A program made the position numbers and the translations under genes. Under the pieces are notes generated by a model. That model ran no database searches. It was not told the DNA's origin and worked only from the letters and a program-made list of their open reading frames with translations. DNA of 64,000 nucleotides, taken from assembly GCA_030998225.1 (NCBI GenBank), contig JAPYXD010000475.1, forward strand, positions 744,001 to 808,000, given 5' to 3'. This document shows, piece after piece, positions 11,660 to 22,299 of this stretch. Each line of letters starts with the position of its first letter. Within the stretch, counting starts at the first letter, position 1. The stretch is from Diplolepis rosae. Its lineage: Eukaryota > Arthropoda > Insecta > Hymenoptera > Diplolepididae.

Positions 11660-14225
11660 AATGGCGGTTCCTTAGTGATTATAGTTTCTATGTGCGAAGT
11701 TTTCTCACCAGAGTGGAGCTGCACGCGGCACGCTCTACAAAAGCATTATACTAATAGACAATTATTTTAAAAAATTTAAATAATTAAGTTTCTGAACAAA
11801 ATGAAATGAAAAAATGTTCCTAAAATGATTCTGGGACATAAAATACACATTTTGCATAAATCAATTAATACAAATTAAAAAAAAGAACACATTAAACTTC
11901 GTAAAATATATACTGTGGATACGCATGCAGAATTCTTGAGACCCTGAACAAAATTTTTTTTATGTTATTCCCATATAACTGAAAATATATATAAAAATAA
12001 ATAAAAAGCTTAAGCTTATAAGTAGAAGTATTTTCCATTTTCATTTTCCAGCTTCAAACGTATGAAATGAAAAATAAATATTTTGTTAAGCCCTGTGTTC
12101 AAGATAAAAAACCATGTGAAGTGAAATATATACTCAATTAAAAATTTGTAAATGTAACAAAAAATATTCATTACTATAAAATTTGCTAGTACATATTTTC
12201 AACACATTTTAAATTTTTAACATGTACAGATCGATGACGACTAGTTAAGTGTCGCAAAGCTTGGCATGCTTTTTTTTTTCAAGACGCTAAATTTTTAAAT
12301 TTCAGCCATCTCCTGTTTTACGAATTGTCTCATTCTTATTTAAAATAAAATTAAATCACATATGCTAACATCTCTACAGCTTCATTGGCATGTTCTTTGC
12401 ATTGAAAAATAAATTTTGTTTCACATGACAAAAAATATTCATTACTATAAAATTTGCCAGCACATATTTTTAACATGTACAGATCGATGATGACTAGTTA
12501 AGTGTCGCAAAGCTTGGCTACTTTTATCTTCAAGGCGCTAACTTTTTTAATCTCAGCCATTTCCTGTCTTACAAATTGTCTCATCCGTATTTGAAGATAA
12601 AATTGAATTATTTATGCTAATTAACATCTTTACAGCTTCCAGTGAAATATAAATATCGAAGAAAGCACTTTTATATTTTTTCACAAAGTGGACTTGTATA
12701 AGAAATATAATTTCGTTGATGTTGCATTCAAAATCCATTTAGTATTTCTTTAGCTTCCTTAATTTCAGAAAATTTAACTGACTAAGATAAAAATATTTTA
12801 TTCAGTATGAGATTTCGAATGGAATATTATCAATACTTTATAAAAGTTTCACTAACTTCTTGTTCCTTTCCTTTTGTTTAGAGATTTTTTGGCAACATAT
12901 CAGCTGAAGGAACAAATGATCATCCTTGTACACCAACCTTCTCGCAAATATACAAGATATTAGCTGCCTTTAGCATTTTGATTTCTCCAAAGCTTGGAAA
13001 TTGTAGTACTTTCGATGGCAACCCTCCACAGCCCTTAATAACAATTTCAAAATTGAAAGAATTACATCAGTCGAATAGTAAAAGCGCAATTCAAGAAATT
13101 CGACAAAAGTTAAAAGCAATAATCGATTGTGAAGACACAGATTTTAGTGATTTTGTAGATGCAGTAGCGCACGATTATGCTTTACCAGCTGTTAGAGATT
13201 CATTGATTACATTAAACAGCACACTCAGTGTTCGACATGCTTAAATGCATTTTCGACTACTTCTGAAATTCATGCAGATACGATAACTTTTTCTTGTGAT
13301 CAGTTACCTGAAAGTTTGAGTAGATTTGCAAGAATAAATAAAGATTTTATACATCCAAATGTTAAGTTATACAAGCTTATCACAGTTGTCGAATACCTAT
13401 TTAACAAACATTGCCGGTCTAGCAATTTTTTTGATCTAATTCTAGACGAACTAATTTCATCTGAAACAAAATTAAGTTTTCAATGCAAAGAACATGCCAA
13501 TGAAACTGTGGAGATGTTAGCATATATAATTCAATTTTATCTACAAAAACGGATGAGACAATTCGTAAGACAGGAAATGGCTGAAATTTAAAAATTTAGC
13601 GTCTTGAAAAAAAAGCATGCCAAGCTTTGCGTCACTTAACTAGTCATCATCGATCTGTACATGTTAAAAATTTAAAATATGTTAAAAATATGTACTAGCA
13701 AATTTTATAGTAATGAATATTTTTTGTTACATTTACAAATTTTTAATTGAGTATATATTTCACTTCACATGGTTTTTTATGTTGAACACAGGGCTTAACA
13801 AAATATTTATTTTTCATTTCATTCGTTTGAAGCTGGAAAATAAAAATGGAAAATACTTCTATTTAGAAGCTTAAGCTTTTTATTTATTTTTAAATATATT
13901 TTCAGTTATATGGGGATAACATAAAAAAAAATTTGTTCAGGGTCTCAAGAATTCTTCATGCGTCTCCACAGTATATATTTTACGAAGCTTAATGTGTTCT
14001 TTTTTTTATTTTGTATTAATTGATTTATGCAAAATGTGTATTTTATGTCCTAGAATCATTTTAGGAACCTTTTTTTCATTCCATATTGTTCAGAAACTTA
14101 ATTATTTACATTTTTTAAAATATTTGTCTATTAGTATAATGCTTTTGTAGAGCGTGCCGCGTGCAGCTCCGCTCTGGTGAGAAAACTTCGCACATAGAAA
14201 CTATAATCACTAAGGAACCGCCATT
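11660..14225 (+). mobile_element. P-element-like foldback copy with about 740-bp inverted arms
   Basis: The left arm (11660-about 12420) is the reverse complement of the right arm (about 13480-14225). Both outer ends read AATGGCGGTTCCTTAGTG. The right arm holds the last transposase codons and the 3' region, so the left arm is an inverted duplicate of the 3' end, not a true 5' end. A second, shorter inverted copy of the transposase tail lies near 12540-12620. Between the arms is the transposase intron and last exon. I find no 8-bp target duplication: the flanks are TAAAGCCG and TTGTTTTT. Confidence 0.75.
12882..13591 (+). pseudogene. P-element-like transposase, C-terminal exon
   Basis: The exon follows a pyrimidine tract ending TTTAG at 12881, a likely 3' splice site. 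From 12885 the frame reads FFG, then EGTNDHPCTPTF, and stays open to a stop at 13242-13244. A second frame from about 13316 to the TAA at 13589-13591 carries the tail ending ...RQFVRQEMAEI. The break between them probably removed part of the domain. The upstream THAP and catalytic regions are absent. The intron (about 12640-12881) matches 156-400 in inverse orientation. Confidence 0.72.
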
Positions 14226-15051
14226 TTGTTTTTAGTCGGACAGCGCTGCGTCTAACTTACGCGACGCGTGTGATTGGTTTATTCTTCCTTGGCGTTAATC
14301 TTTAAGAAGAACCGGAAAAATACGAATTTTGGAAAATAATGAAAAACACAAGCTCGGTTAAAATTAATATTTTATATATTAACTTTTGTAATTATCAACG
14401 TTAAATCTGGACTTCGACAAAATATTATACCGGCCTACGCGAAAGTTTACAGATTAAAAACTGAAAAGGATCGATTCACGTCAGAAGTTCGGTATATTCT
14501 AACTTTTCTTTCACTCCACAAAACTCACGCATCCCCTTTCACAACTCTCCCCTACGCATCCCTTCTCTCTCAATTCCACACGCTGGCTCTCACTAGGCCC
14601 AGCCCAACTTCCCGGAGGAGCTCGACCAGGGAAAACCGAGTCCGGAGAAGCCCGATTTGGAAAACCCCAGTCGTAGAGTTCTGAGTCAGTTATATTATAT
14701 TGAGAACGGTAACGAGAATGAGAATATTACCGAGAATATAACCGGCAGATAAATTCTCTTAGAATTTATGAGAATTTTCTCATTTTGACTTTTTAAATGT
14801 TTTAAACAATCAGAATCAATTATTTATTGCGTATAAAATTATAGTTCAATATTTCAAACATATTCTGATTGTATATGATAAGCGTCTGTCAAAATTTAAT
14901 AAATATCATAATCACAACACGTCGTTTGCCTGTTGCCGTTGGTTGCCGGGTCTGCAAGTACTTATCACGAAAAGTTGATCCTATGAGACTGAATGAGACG
15001 AAGCGAAGGATATCAAATGCAATGGAAACATTAGTTTATTTAATTAGAATA
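14226..15051. other. Unassigned sequence
   Basis: This lies to the right of the P-like copy. It includes a pyrimidine-rich patch near 14505-14600 and a GAGAAT-rich patch near 14700-14770. A 107-codon frame at 14869-15192 crosses into the Tc1-like relic and has no recognisable domain, so I do not call a gene. Confidence 0.4.
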
Positions 15052-15640
15052 CACTACCGGTCAGAATTGGGGAACCACGTGTTTTTTGATGATTACGTAA
15101 ATTATATTAATTTTAATTTTGTGAGCGATGAAATTTGCTCTCATTATGAATTGAATGCCATCAAAATTCTCTATAAAATGAGTCCAGAATGAAGTTATTT
15201 TGTTAAATTTTGAAGAAGGTATTGCAAAAGAAGTCTCGATTTCAATTTTTTCTTAAATTTTAAAAAACTTTCAAAATAATCACATTTATTAATGTTCTTG
15301 GGCTTATTTTAAAGCTAAGATTTTTCCAAATCGCAGTAAATTGTCATTATAAATTTATAATTTTTTTCTTGCATTGTGCAAAGAGTTAAAATTGTAACAA
15401 AAAGAAAGGGAAAATTCGAAAACATTCCATCTGCAGGGAAATCATAATAAAAATCATATAAATATATGTTTGAAGGGAGTGCTATAGAAAATTCATGATT
15501 ATATGTTTTATATACCTTATAAAAATGTGTTTATTTTTCTTAGCAAAAGCAATATTGGAATTTTTCCAATTTTTTATTCGAACTTTAACCTGGTGCACTG
15601 TGCAAGAAAAAAATTATTGGATTTCCATGAATCATGGCTT
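15052..15640 (+). mobile_element. Decayed Tc1/mariner-like relic
   Basis: It starts with CACTACCGGTCAGAATTG after a TA and aligns along its length with the left half of the element at 57771-58639, for example around the TTAATGTTCTTG and AAGCAATATTG stretches. No matching right end is found, so it is truncated. No transposase is present. Confidence 0.65.
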
Positions 15641-16583
15641 ATTCTTTTGGGGAAAAGATTCTCTATAACTCTTGTTACAGTCAAGGTGTGTAAGCAGGGA
15701 AGGAAACTTAAATCAAAGACAGACTTGTGCACAATATTTTTTGTACTGAATTTATTCCATGTCTACTCAGATTTTTACATAAATTCGCTCGCAGAACTTG
15801 TCCGCTCGAATTCTAGCAACCAAGTGAGTCCTCGCTCCTACCCAGTCGCCGAGCTGCCTTCGCCCTCTCGAACCGATAGGGCCCCTTTATGTCCGAGGAG
15901 CGAAGGGCAGTCACACTCCGGATGTCACTCAATAGGACGGCTACCCGTTCCCCCGCTCCCGTCTCATACCTCGCCATGCTTGGCCCGGGGGGTTCCACTC
16001 CCCTCTGCCCAAGTTCCACCCCCTCATGAGGGTGGATCTGAAGATTCTGTAGAACCCTGATCACCCTTTCGAAGATCTAATGACCTTGGGTATCAGAGAG
16101 ATTCTCCTCAGCGGAAGCTGCGATCACGTCCCTTGTGTGGCGCCCGTATCGCTAAGGCGCAGAGCCCGAGGGCGGGGGCGAGTCCTCATCCTCCTATCAC
16201 TGAGTATGACCCAAAGCGACTTTGAAGACACACCTGCAAACCAAACCTCGAACGGACAATGTCACATCCAACAAATCCATTATTTATTATTTACATTTTT
16301 GTCATTATATCGTAACAGGCTTGTATACAATTTACTACAACCAGCTGAACTTTTTCGTTTACCTCAAACTTCTCGTAAAGGTTAACGTCCTTACAATGGT
16401 AGGTGCTATAAAATGCAACCGTAAATAATTGTAATTACGGTTCACTAGGTCGGGGAATTCCCGAGCTGTCGCAAATGATGTATCAAATAACAATAAACCC
16501 AAACAAAGGCAATCGTATAAATCAAACACAAACTTTATACCTAAGTATGGAGCCATCTCACGTTCATGGGCAACCAGAACCTC
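15641..16583. other. Unassigned; GC-rich patch 15780-16250
   Basis: A GC-rich patch stands out from AT-rich flanks. Read on the minus strand it resembles untranslated LINE-type DNA (runs such as GAGGGGGTGGAACTTGGGC), but no coding motif supports this. The 185-codon frame at 15503-16060 spans a sharp composition change and looks fortuitous. The stretch ends at the left hAT target duplication. Confidence 0.35.
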
Positions 16584-16880
16584 TTATAAACCAGTGTCTC
16601 TAGAACGTGGGATTTTTCGGCCCCCACCACGTTCCCATCTGGGAGAAACACATGCAAACGTGGCGTGTCAGTGTGTCGGCTCTGCTACACGCTGCGGTCA
16701 CCAGCTTCGTGTAAAGCCGAAGGTGCACGAAGACGGACTTCGTTACAATGCTTGAGTTTTCAAGTTATTTTTAGATTTCACGCTTTCGATTATCGAGTCG
16801 AAATTAAGAATTGTATTTTTCTCGAGTACGTGCAAAAGAGGCGCGAAGCAGACGACGAATTTGAATTTACGAAGTATGTA

Positions 16881-17438
16881 CCCTAGCGGACCCGTGTGAG
16901 AGAGCGGTCATAGAATACTCTGACCGTTCTCTGACTGTTCTATGACCGTTCTATGACCACGCGTTATTACGGCTACGATCGGTAAAAAAGACATTAAAAC
17001 CATTGCAATTATGACTCTGTAGCGAAATTTGGATTAGAAGGTGAAACAATAAATACAATTATCTTATTTTTCAGCGATAAAAACTAGAAAAACATAATAC
17101 CTGTCATTGAAGGCAGTGCAGTGGTTCACAATTGGCGGAACGTCTCTACCGTGAAGGTTTACTATTGGTGGAGACGTTCCGCAAATGGTGAACCACTGCA
17201 TTGCCTTCAATGACAGGTACATGATGTATTCCTAGTTTTTATCGCTGAAAAATAAGATAATTGTATTTATTGCTTCACCTTCTAATCCAAATTTCGCCAC
17301 AGAATCATAATTGCAAAGCTTTTAATGTCTTTTTTATCGATCTTAGCCGTAATAATGCGAGGTCATAGAACGGTCATAGAACAGTCAGAGAACGGTCAGA
17401 GTATTCTATGACCGTTCTCTCACACGGGTCCGCTAGGG
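16881..17438. mobile_element. Palindromic MITE with TA target duplication
   Basis: The element starts CCCTAGCGGACCCGTGTGAG and ends with its complement. TA sits on both sides (16879-16880, 17439-17440). The right hAT arm has the uninserted site near 51086-51100, which proves mobility. Nearly the whole 558 bp is one palindrome centred near 17160. The outer arms contain several head-to-tail and inverted copies of GAACGGTCATAGAA. There is no coding capacity. TA duplication suggests a Tc1/mariner-type source. Confidence 0.9.
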
Positions 17439-19425
17439 TAGTTCAAGAAATAACACTTTTCTTCAATTTCTTGAAGAAAGTCTGCATGAAATAAACATCA
17501 GTATGATCTTGGAAAATTTCATGAGGATTTCAAAACTTCAAAAATAAACTTTCAGTGAAATTTAGTGACAATAAATGTATAAAATTTGAATCAATATATA
17601 ATTTTCCATTCAAATTTATATACTTCTTACTAATTTTGTACATTTAACAATTTTTCAATTAGAACAATATTTTCTATCAAGATAAAATGAACATAAAATT
17701 CAAATTCATAATTTATATTTTCAGTTACATGTTAGAAATATTTTCATCTCACATTTTTGTAGCCTAAGCACAAAATTTTCATTCCAAAACTTAAAATCTG
17801 TACGGAAATGGAAAATTGTCTAATAGCAGTAGATAAATTAAAAAGCTAAAATATGTGTTTATTGGTATTTCCATATTAACATATAAATATCAATCAACTT
17901 TAAATTTTACATAAAAATGTTCGTTCGAAGTGTTCAAATCTTGTTACAATTTGACAAGATTTTATGGAGGAGTGCAATCTTTTGGATGAAATATTTTGTA
18001 GTTCTTAATTTGTCTGTCCGTCTGAAATCGTAGTAAGATTTGAACAGTAAACAACAAATTTTCCAATAGAATTCAGGATCAATAATAATTGATTCAGGAA
18101 ATACTTCAACTCTGTAGAGCATTTTTGTATTTCGAATTCAAAATGTGTGCTTAAGCCACAAAAAAGTAAGCTGAAAATGTAGATATAAAACTAATTATGT
18201 CATGTTTATGTCTTCTTAATGGAAAATACTTTGCATATAATTCTATAATTCGATATTTTTTTAATGTATGAACATTCAAGAAATTGATAAATATTCCATC
18301 TTTTTATAGGAACTAAAACTTTCCGGATAATGCTTTGATTGAGAAAGCTAAAAATTTGTCAAATATTGATATAAATTGCAATTTTACAATTGCATTATTT
18401 TTCAAATATTTTAACATCTCTTCAATCTTGATAATTCTTACAGAAGTTTATTTCATGTGAGTGACTTTTTCTTTTTCTAATGAAAGATTTCGTAATTCTA
18501 AATTTGGCCCAATTCGTAACATTGTAAAAAGATTTTAAAACTTCATAAAAATTTTTTTTTCTGTCTTCTTCAAAGTCAATAAATATTCAATGTTTGGAAT
18601 CGAAATATTAAGTAAATGATTTTTAATTTCTGGGAATAAACTGCTTTAATAAGACAATCTTTCTTCTTTGTGAGAAATCTCAATTTTAAAATTAAAATTC
18701 TACGCATAGGATACAAAAACATAATATGAAAATACTTTTATTACAGAATTTTGAAATATACAAGTTGACCAATTTTTAATCGAGTAAATCGGCTACTTTA
18801 AGCAAAAAATTATGTTAAAAATATTTTATCAAAAAAAAATAAGACACATTAAATTACGGTTTAAAATCCACATTCATAGATTGATGGTAAAAGCAGTTTA
18901 AAGTTTTTTAATCTTACATTTCAGTGACGTATGCACAGACTTTTAATCAGATAAATGAAATGCTTTATAGAAAGTCAAAATTTTCTTATTACTGCACTTA
19001 ATCAAATTTATAAAGTAAAAATATTTTTTAATTGATGCTTTCACTCAATTCTTTAAACATTCATTAATTGAAAATTGTACTCAAAATTTAATCTTGCAGC
19101 GTTCCAATATTCCCACAATGTTACAAAATCTTATTAATCATTATTTTAGTCGAATTATTTTCAAAATATTTAAAAAATAAATGTAAATATTTTGATTAAA
19201 TACTCTGTCAAATTTTGCATTTGACTGATCTTGCAAAATTGTTGAAAGTTTTGAATACCGATAGAAGAAACTTTAAATGAAATTCTATGTCCATACATGG
19301 TTACAGTTCTGTATAGACATCTCAACTACAACATTCTCAAAGTTTATACATAAACTACTAAATTCAAAAAAGTTTCGGATTTTTTAAAAACTGTACAAAT
19401 TTCAAATCTGTATCAGTCAAAATCT

Positions 19426-19616
19426 TTTGAAGTAATCAGTTAAATTTGAATGATTTAAATAACTAAACACAGGTTACTGTGAATCAGTCAAATTTCACTG
19501 ATTACTTCAGTGAAAAGTAACTGATTTAACAGTGAAAAATATTGTTTCCACTGATGATTCAGTGAAAAGGCAAATCACTGATTCAATCAGTGAAAATTTG
19601 ACTGATTCAGATTTAG
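19426..19616. repeat. Cluster of ACTGATT / AATCAGT motifs in the left hAT arm
   Basis: About a dozen copies of CAGT-containing motifs, such as TCACTGATT, AATCAGTGAAA and CAGTGAAAA, occur in both orientations within about 190 bp. The mirrored cluster is at 48908-49130. Repeated short motifs inside terminal regions are known transposase-binding sites in hAT elements; that role here is inference. Confidence 0.7.
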
Positions 19617-20080
19617 AGTGTATACAAATTTCAAATATAAAGTGTACTCTGTACATTAATCAAACAAATTTAGAAGATGAATATTTTAATAAATATTCCT
19701 AAATATTATTGGAATATGATACATATCGATTTAGAAAAACTTCTTCAAAGTACTCAGACATTTTTCTTATTTTACGACATTTTTGCACCATGTTTGACCT
19801 TTGGGTAGGATTCAAGAAAACAATTGTAGACATACTTTCATTACTTAGTAAAATACTATGAAGACTTGCTTTTTAAATTAAAGCGAAAACTTTTAAAACC
19901 TTTAACAATCGGTTGCATAGATTCTGCTCTAATCTTGGACGCAATTAGAGAAATAGGTTTTTTTGCTTTTTTTAGATCTAGTTTTTGCCTTAAACATAAA
20001 AGAAAGAAAACACATTTGAAATATTAAAATAAAAAAGCTGGTTCATTCTTAGAGAATCCCAAATATTCTGAAATAAAACT

Positions 20081-20454
20081 CCTTTCCGTACCACCACGGA
20101 GGCAGAGTTTACTAGTAATAGTTCCATAAATTTTATGTACTCTAAATAAATTTTTTCGTAATTGCAGAAAACTTATTCCAAATACAAAAATTGTATCTTT
20201 AAATGTACAGGATAATTAATTATAAAAATCGTTCGAATTTGAATATCAAGGACTTGTACACACTTTCAAGGCACATCGTTTTTCCTTTTGCAAAAATTTT
20301 TAAAACTTCTAATTTTTCAAGTAATTGGGAGAAGTACATTTAAAACAAAAATTGTTTTCTCTACTTCCACTCGCGCTAGCTTAACAAATTTTCAGAATTT
20401 TACGATTTTATTAATATTGTATTAAGTGTCTACATTTTCTGAAACTATCTACAG
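20081..20454. other. hAT internal noncoding segment, left of the gypsy insertion
   Basis: This is internal hAT sequence between the left arm and the gypsy insertion point. No ORF or repeat is seen. Its last four bases ACAG are the left copy of the gypsy target duplication, repeated at 39958-39961. Confidence 0.6.
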
Positions 20455-21167
20455 TGTTACATCCCAGTAACTTTTAAAATTTTATATTGCCCCTGTGCAA
20501 GGGCAATGCGCCAAACACCGAGGATAACGAGGAAGACATCATTCAAGTATAAGAGTGTTCCTATGATAAATTATCACATGGACCGGGTAGCTGTGCGCAT
20601 GAGGTAAACCTATGTATACCTCACGTCGACGAATCGGTTTGACATATGGTAATAAGAGATGAAGAAGAACAGCGCCCTGTCTATATGGTAATTGCACCCG
20701 TGATAATGAGTCAGTAACTCACACCGGGAGCCGATAAAGTAGTAACGCCGTGCTAATAACCTAATGAGAGAATGAGAAGTTATCGGCACAGCCTCACTAA
20801 TTATAATGACTAAATATTATAATCATTATTATATTAATATTAATTATGTATCAACATTACATCAGTACTATTATTGATACCTCAGGTAGTAAAATAGTAT
20901 TGATCAATATTATCGCCATTATGTATTGATTGCCGATGAGTCGATCACGATCAATGAATAAAAATCGATCATTGATTATGGATCATAGATAAGAAATCGA
21001 TTGACTGATCATTGGCAACCAATTAATGATCATACTTCATAAAATAAGTAACACAAATTGTAAACAAATAAATGCAGAAATGAGTAATTATAAATGCATT
21101 TATTTGGAAACTAGATATAAAATTGGGCAATAGAAGAGATGAACTCATGAACCCTTGCAGAGATCGT

Positions 21168-21275
21168 GCCTGGCCACCGATTCGCAATTCGTACGTGCCT
21201 TGCCACCGATTTGCGATTCGAACGTGCCGTGCCACCGATTTACGATTCGAACGTGCCGTGCCACCGATTTACGTT
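21168..21275 (+). repeat. 29-bp tandem repeats in the gypsy LTR
   Basis: A partial unit is followed by units starting at 21193, 21222 and 21251, each containing GTGCCACCGATTTACGATTC or a close variant. They lie just upstream of the TATA-like box, so a U3 enhancer role is plausible. The same array is in the 3' LTR at about 38851-38958. Confidence 0.75.
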
Positions 21276-21814
21276 GATCTGCTCCCACTAATAGAAGCAT
21301 CAATAGTATATATACCCCAGATTCACCTCTGGAGGTTTGTCATTAAGTTCCGAACAGTTGTACGGTTGTTAGGTCCGGACCGGTAATTCAACGTCGTGAG
21401 CAGACCCTTCGATAAACGTAAGTCTCAGTGGATTTCTATGAGCAACTCAACATTCGGTACTTGGTAAATAAAATCCTTGGTCCTTAAGTGGTGCAAGTCC
21501 GGAAACCGTAGTGCTAGATAGTTCCTTTGGATTACGTGCATCGTCGTATTTAGTCGCGTCGGTTAATAGTGATTCATTTCTGAAATCGGGACGAACTAAC
21601 CTATCTTGTTAACAGGTGCATGCCTGATTCATTTCTCGTGTACTTAACAAGATACGTAAGCGGATAATTGATCACATCAGTCGCTGGTGGACTTGCATCC
21701 CTTACATCAACTATTCTGCAAGGATTTGTGCGCGTTGACTTGCAACAATAGGAGTAATAAACGACAATTCTCTCTTTTGCCCTCTAATTTAGGAGGTAGA
21801 CAAGTAAGTTATAC

Positions 21815-21975
21815 ATATAAATAAGCATCTCAAAACTTATTATATTATCTATAACACTGAATGTGGTGCGTGAGTTGTATACCTAGGCATCTCAAAACCT
21901 AGTATATTAGCGTAACACGTACACAATCAACTGCGAAAGTGACATATATATAGGCATCTCAAAACCTGTATATTT
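21815..21975 (+). other. Three covarying hairpins with a shared loop CATCTCAAAA
   Basis: The 10-base loop CATCTCAAAA occurs at 21826-21835, 21888-21897 and 21955-21964. Each is flanked by complementary arms that differ in sequence: ATAAG/CTTAT, CTAGG/CCTAG and ATAGG/CCTGTAT. Stems change while pairing is kept and the loop does not change. Downstream of the TATA-like box these would be in the transcript. The set is repeated in the 3' LTR at 39509-39518, 39571-39580 and 39638-39647. Confidence 0.75.
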
Positions 21976-22281
21976 GGCTCGTAAACGCATAAAACTCATA
22001 AAATTGCCTTCTCATCCGAGAAGTAGTATAGTTTACCACCTAAGTAACAAACTGTGCAACATTCTATTTATTTATAATAAATTATCATTTTTATTTACAA
22101 ATTCAGTGTTTTATTATCATTGTGAACAACTCAGGGCCCATAGACCTGACAAGTGACAACGTACCCACAAACAAAAATAAATTATCAGGCCTTACCAACC
22201 TGATATAATCAGCCTACCGCCTCCCTTACATCCAATTATCCAACCTACCCTCGCCTTTTGCTCGGGACGTAACAGCTGATT

Positions 22282-22299
22282 TGGTGGCAGCGGTGGGAT
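22282..22299 (+). promoter_or_regulatory. Primer-binding site of the large gypsy element
   Basis: TGGTGGCAGCGGTGGGAT lies seven bases after the LTR. It would pair with a tRNA 3' end including CCA; a leucine tRNA is my best guess. The second gypsy element has a near-identical site at 60812-60829. Confidence 0.75.

Larger units (their letters stand above)
16592..20080 (+). repeat. Left terminal inverted repeat of the hAT element (about 2.93 kb plus MITE)
   Basis: From CAGTGTCTC at 16592 to GAAATAAAACT at 20080 it is the reverse complement of 48453-51380 apart from the MITE at 16881-17438 and scattered single-base differences. After removing the MITE and one TA, the arms differ in length by one base. 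No supported gene lies in the arm; the small frame at 17934-18122 has no domain. Confidence 0.92.
20455..22274 (+). repeat. 5' LTR of the large gypsy element
   Basis: It matches 38138-39957 with identical length. A TATA-like AGTATATATA at 21305-21314 probably sets the transcription start, leaving about 0.9 kb of U3. AATAAA-type signals are at about 21468 and 22071. Tandem 29-bp repeats lie at 21168-21275 and three hairpins at 21815-21975. Confidence 0.92.

Noticed and set aside
14869..15192. 107-codon frame
   Set aside because: It crosses from unassigned DNA into the Tc1-like end and has no domain.
15503..16060. 185-codon open frame
   Set aside because: It spans a relic transposon and a GC-rich patch, has no domain, and its second half is a proline/serine-rich translation of GC-rich DNA.
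17934..18122. 62-codon frame present in both hAT arms
   Set aside because: It is conserved only because the arms are near-identical; there is no domain or codon signal.
21123..21386. 87-codon frame in the gypsy LTR, repeated at 38806-39069
   Set aside because: It is a translation of the 29-bp tandem repeats in the LTR; its recurrence just reflects LTR identity.
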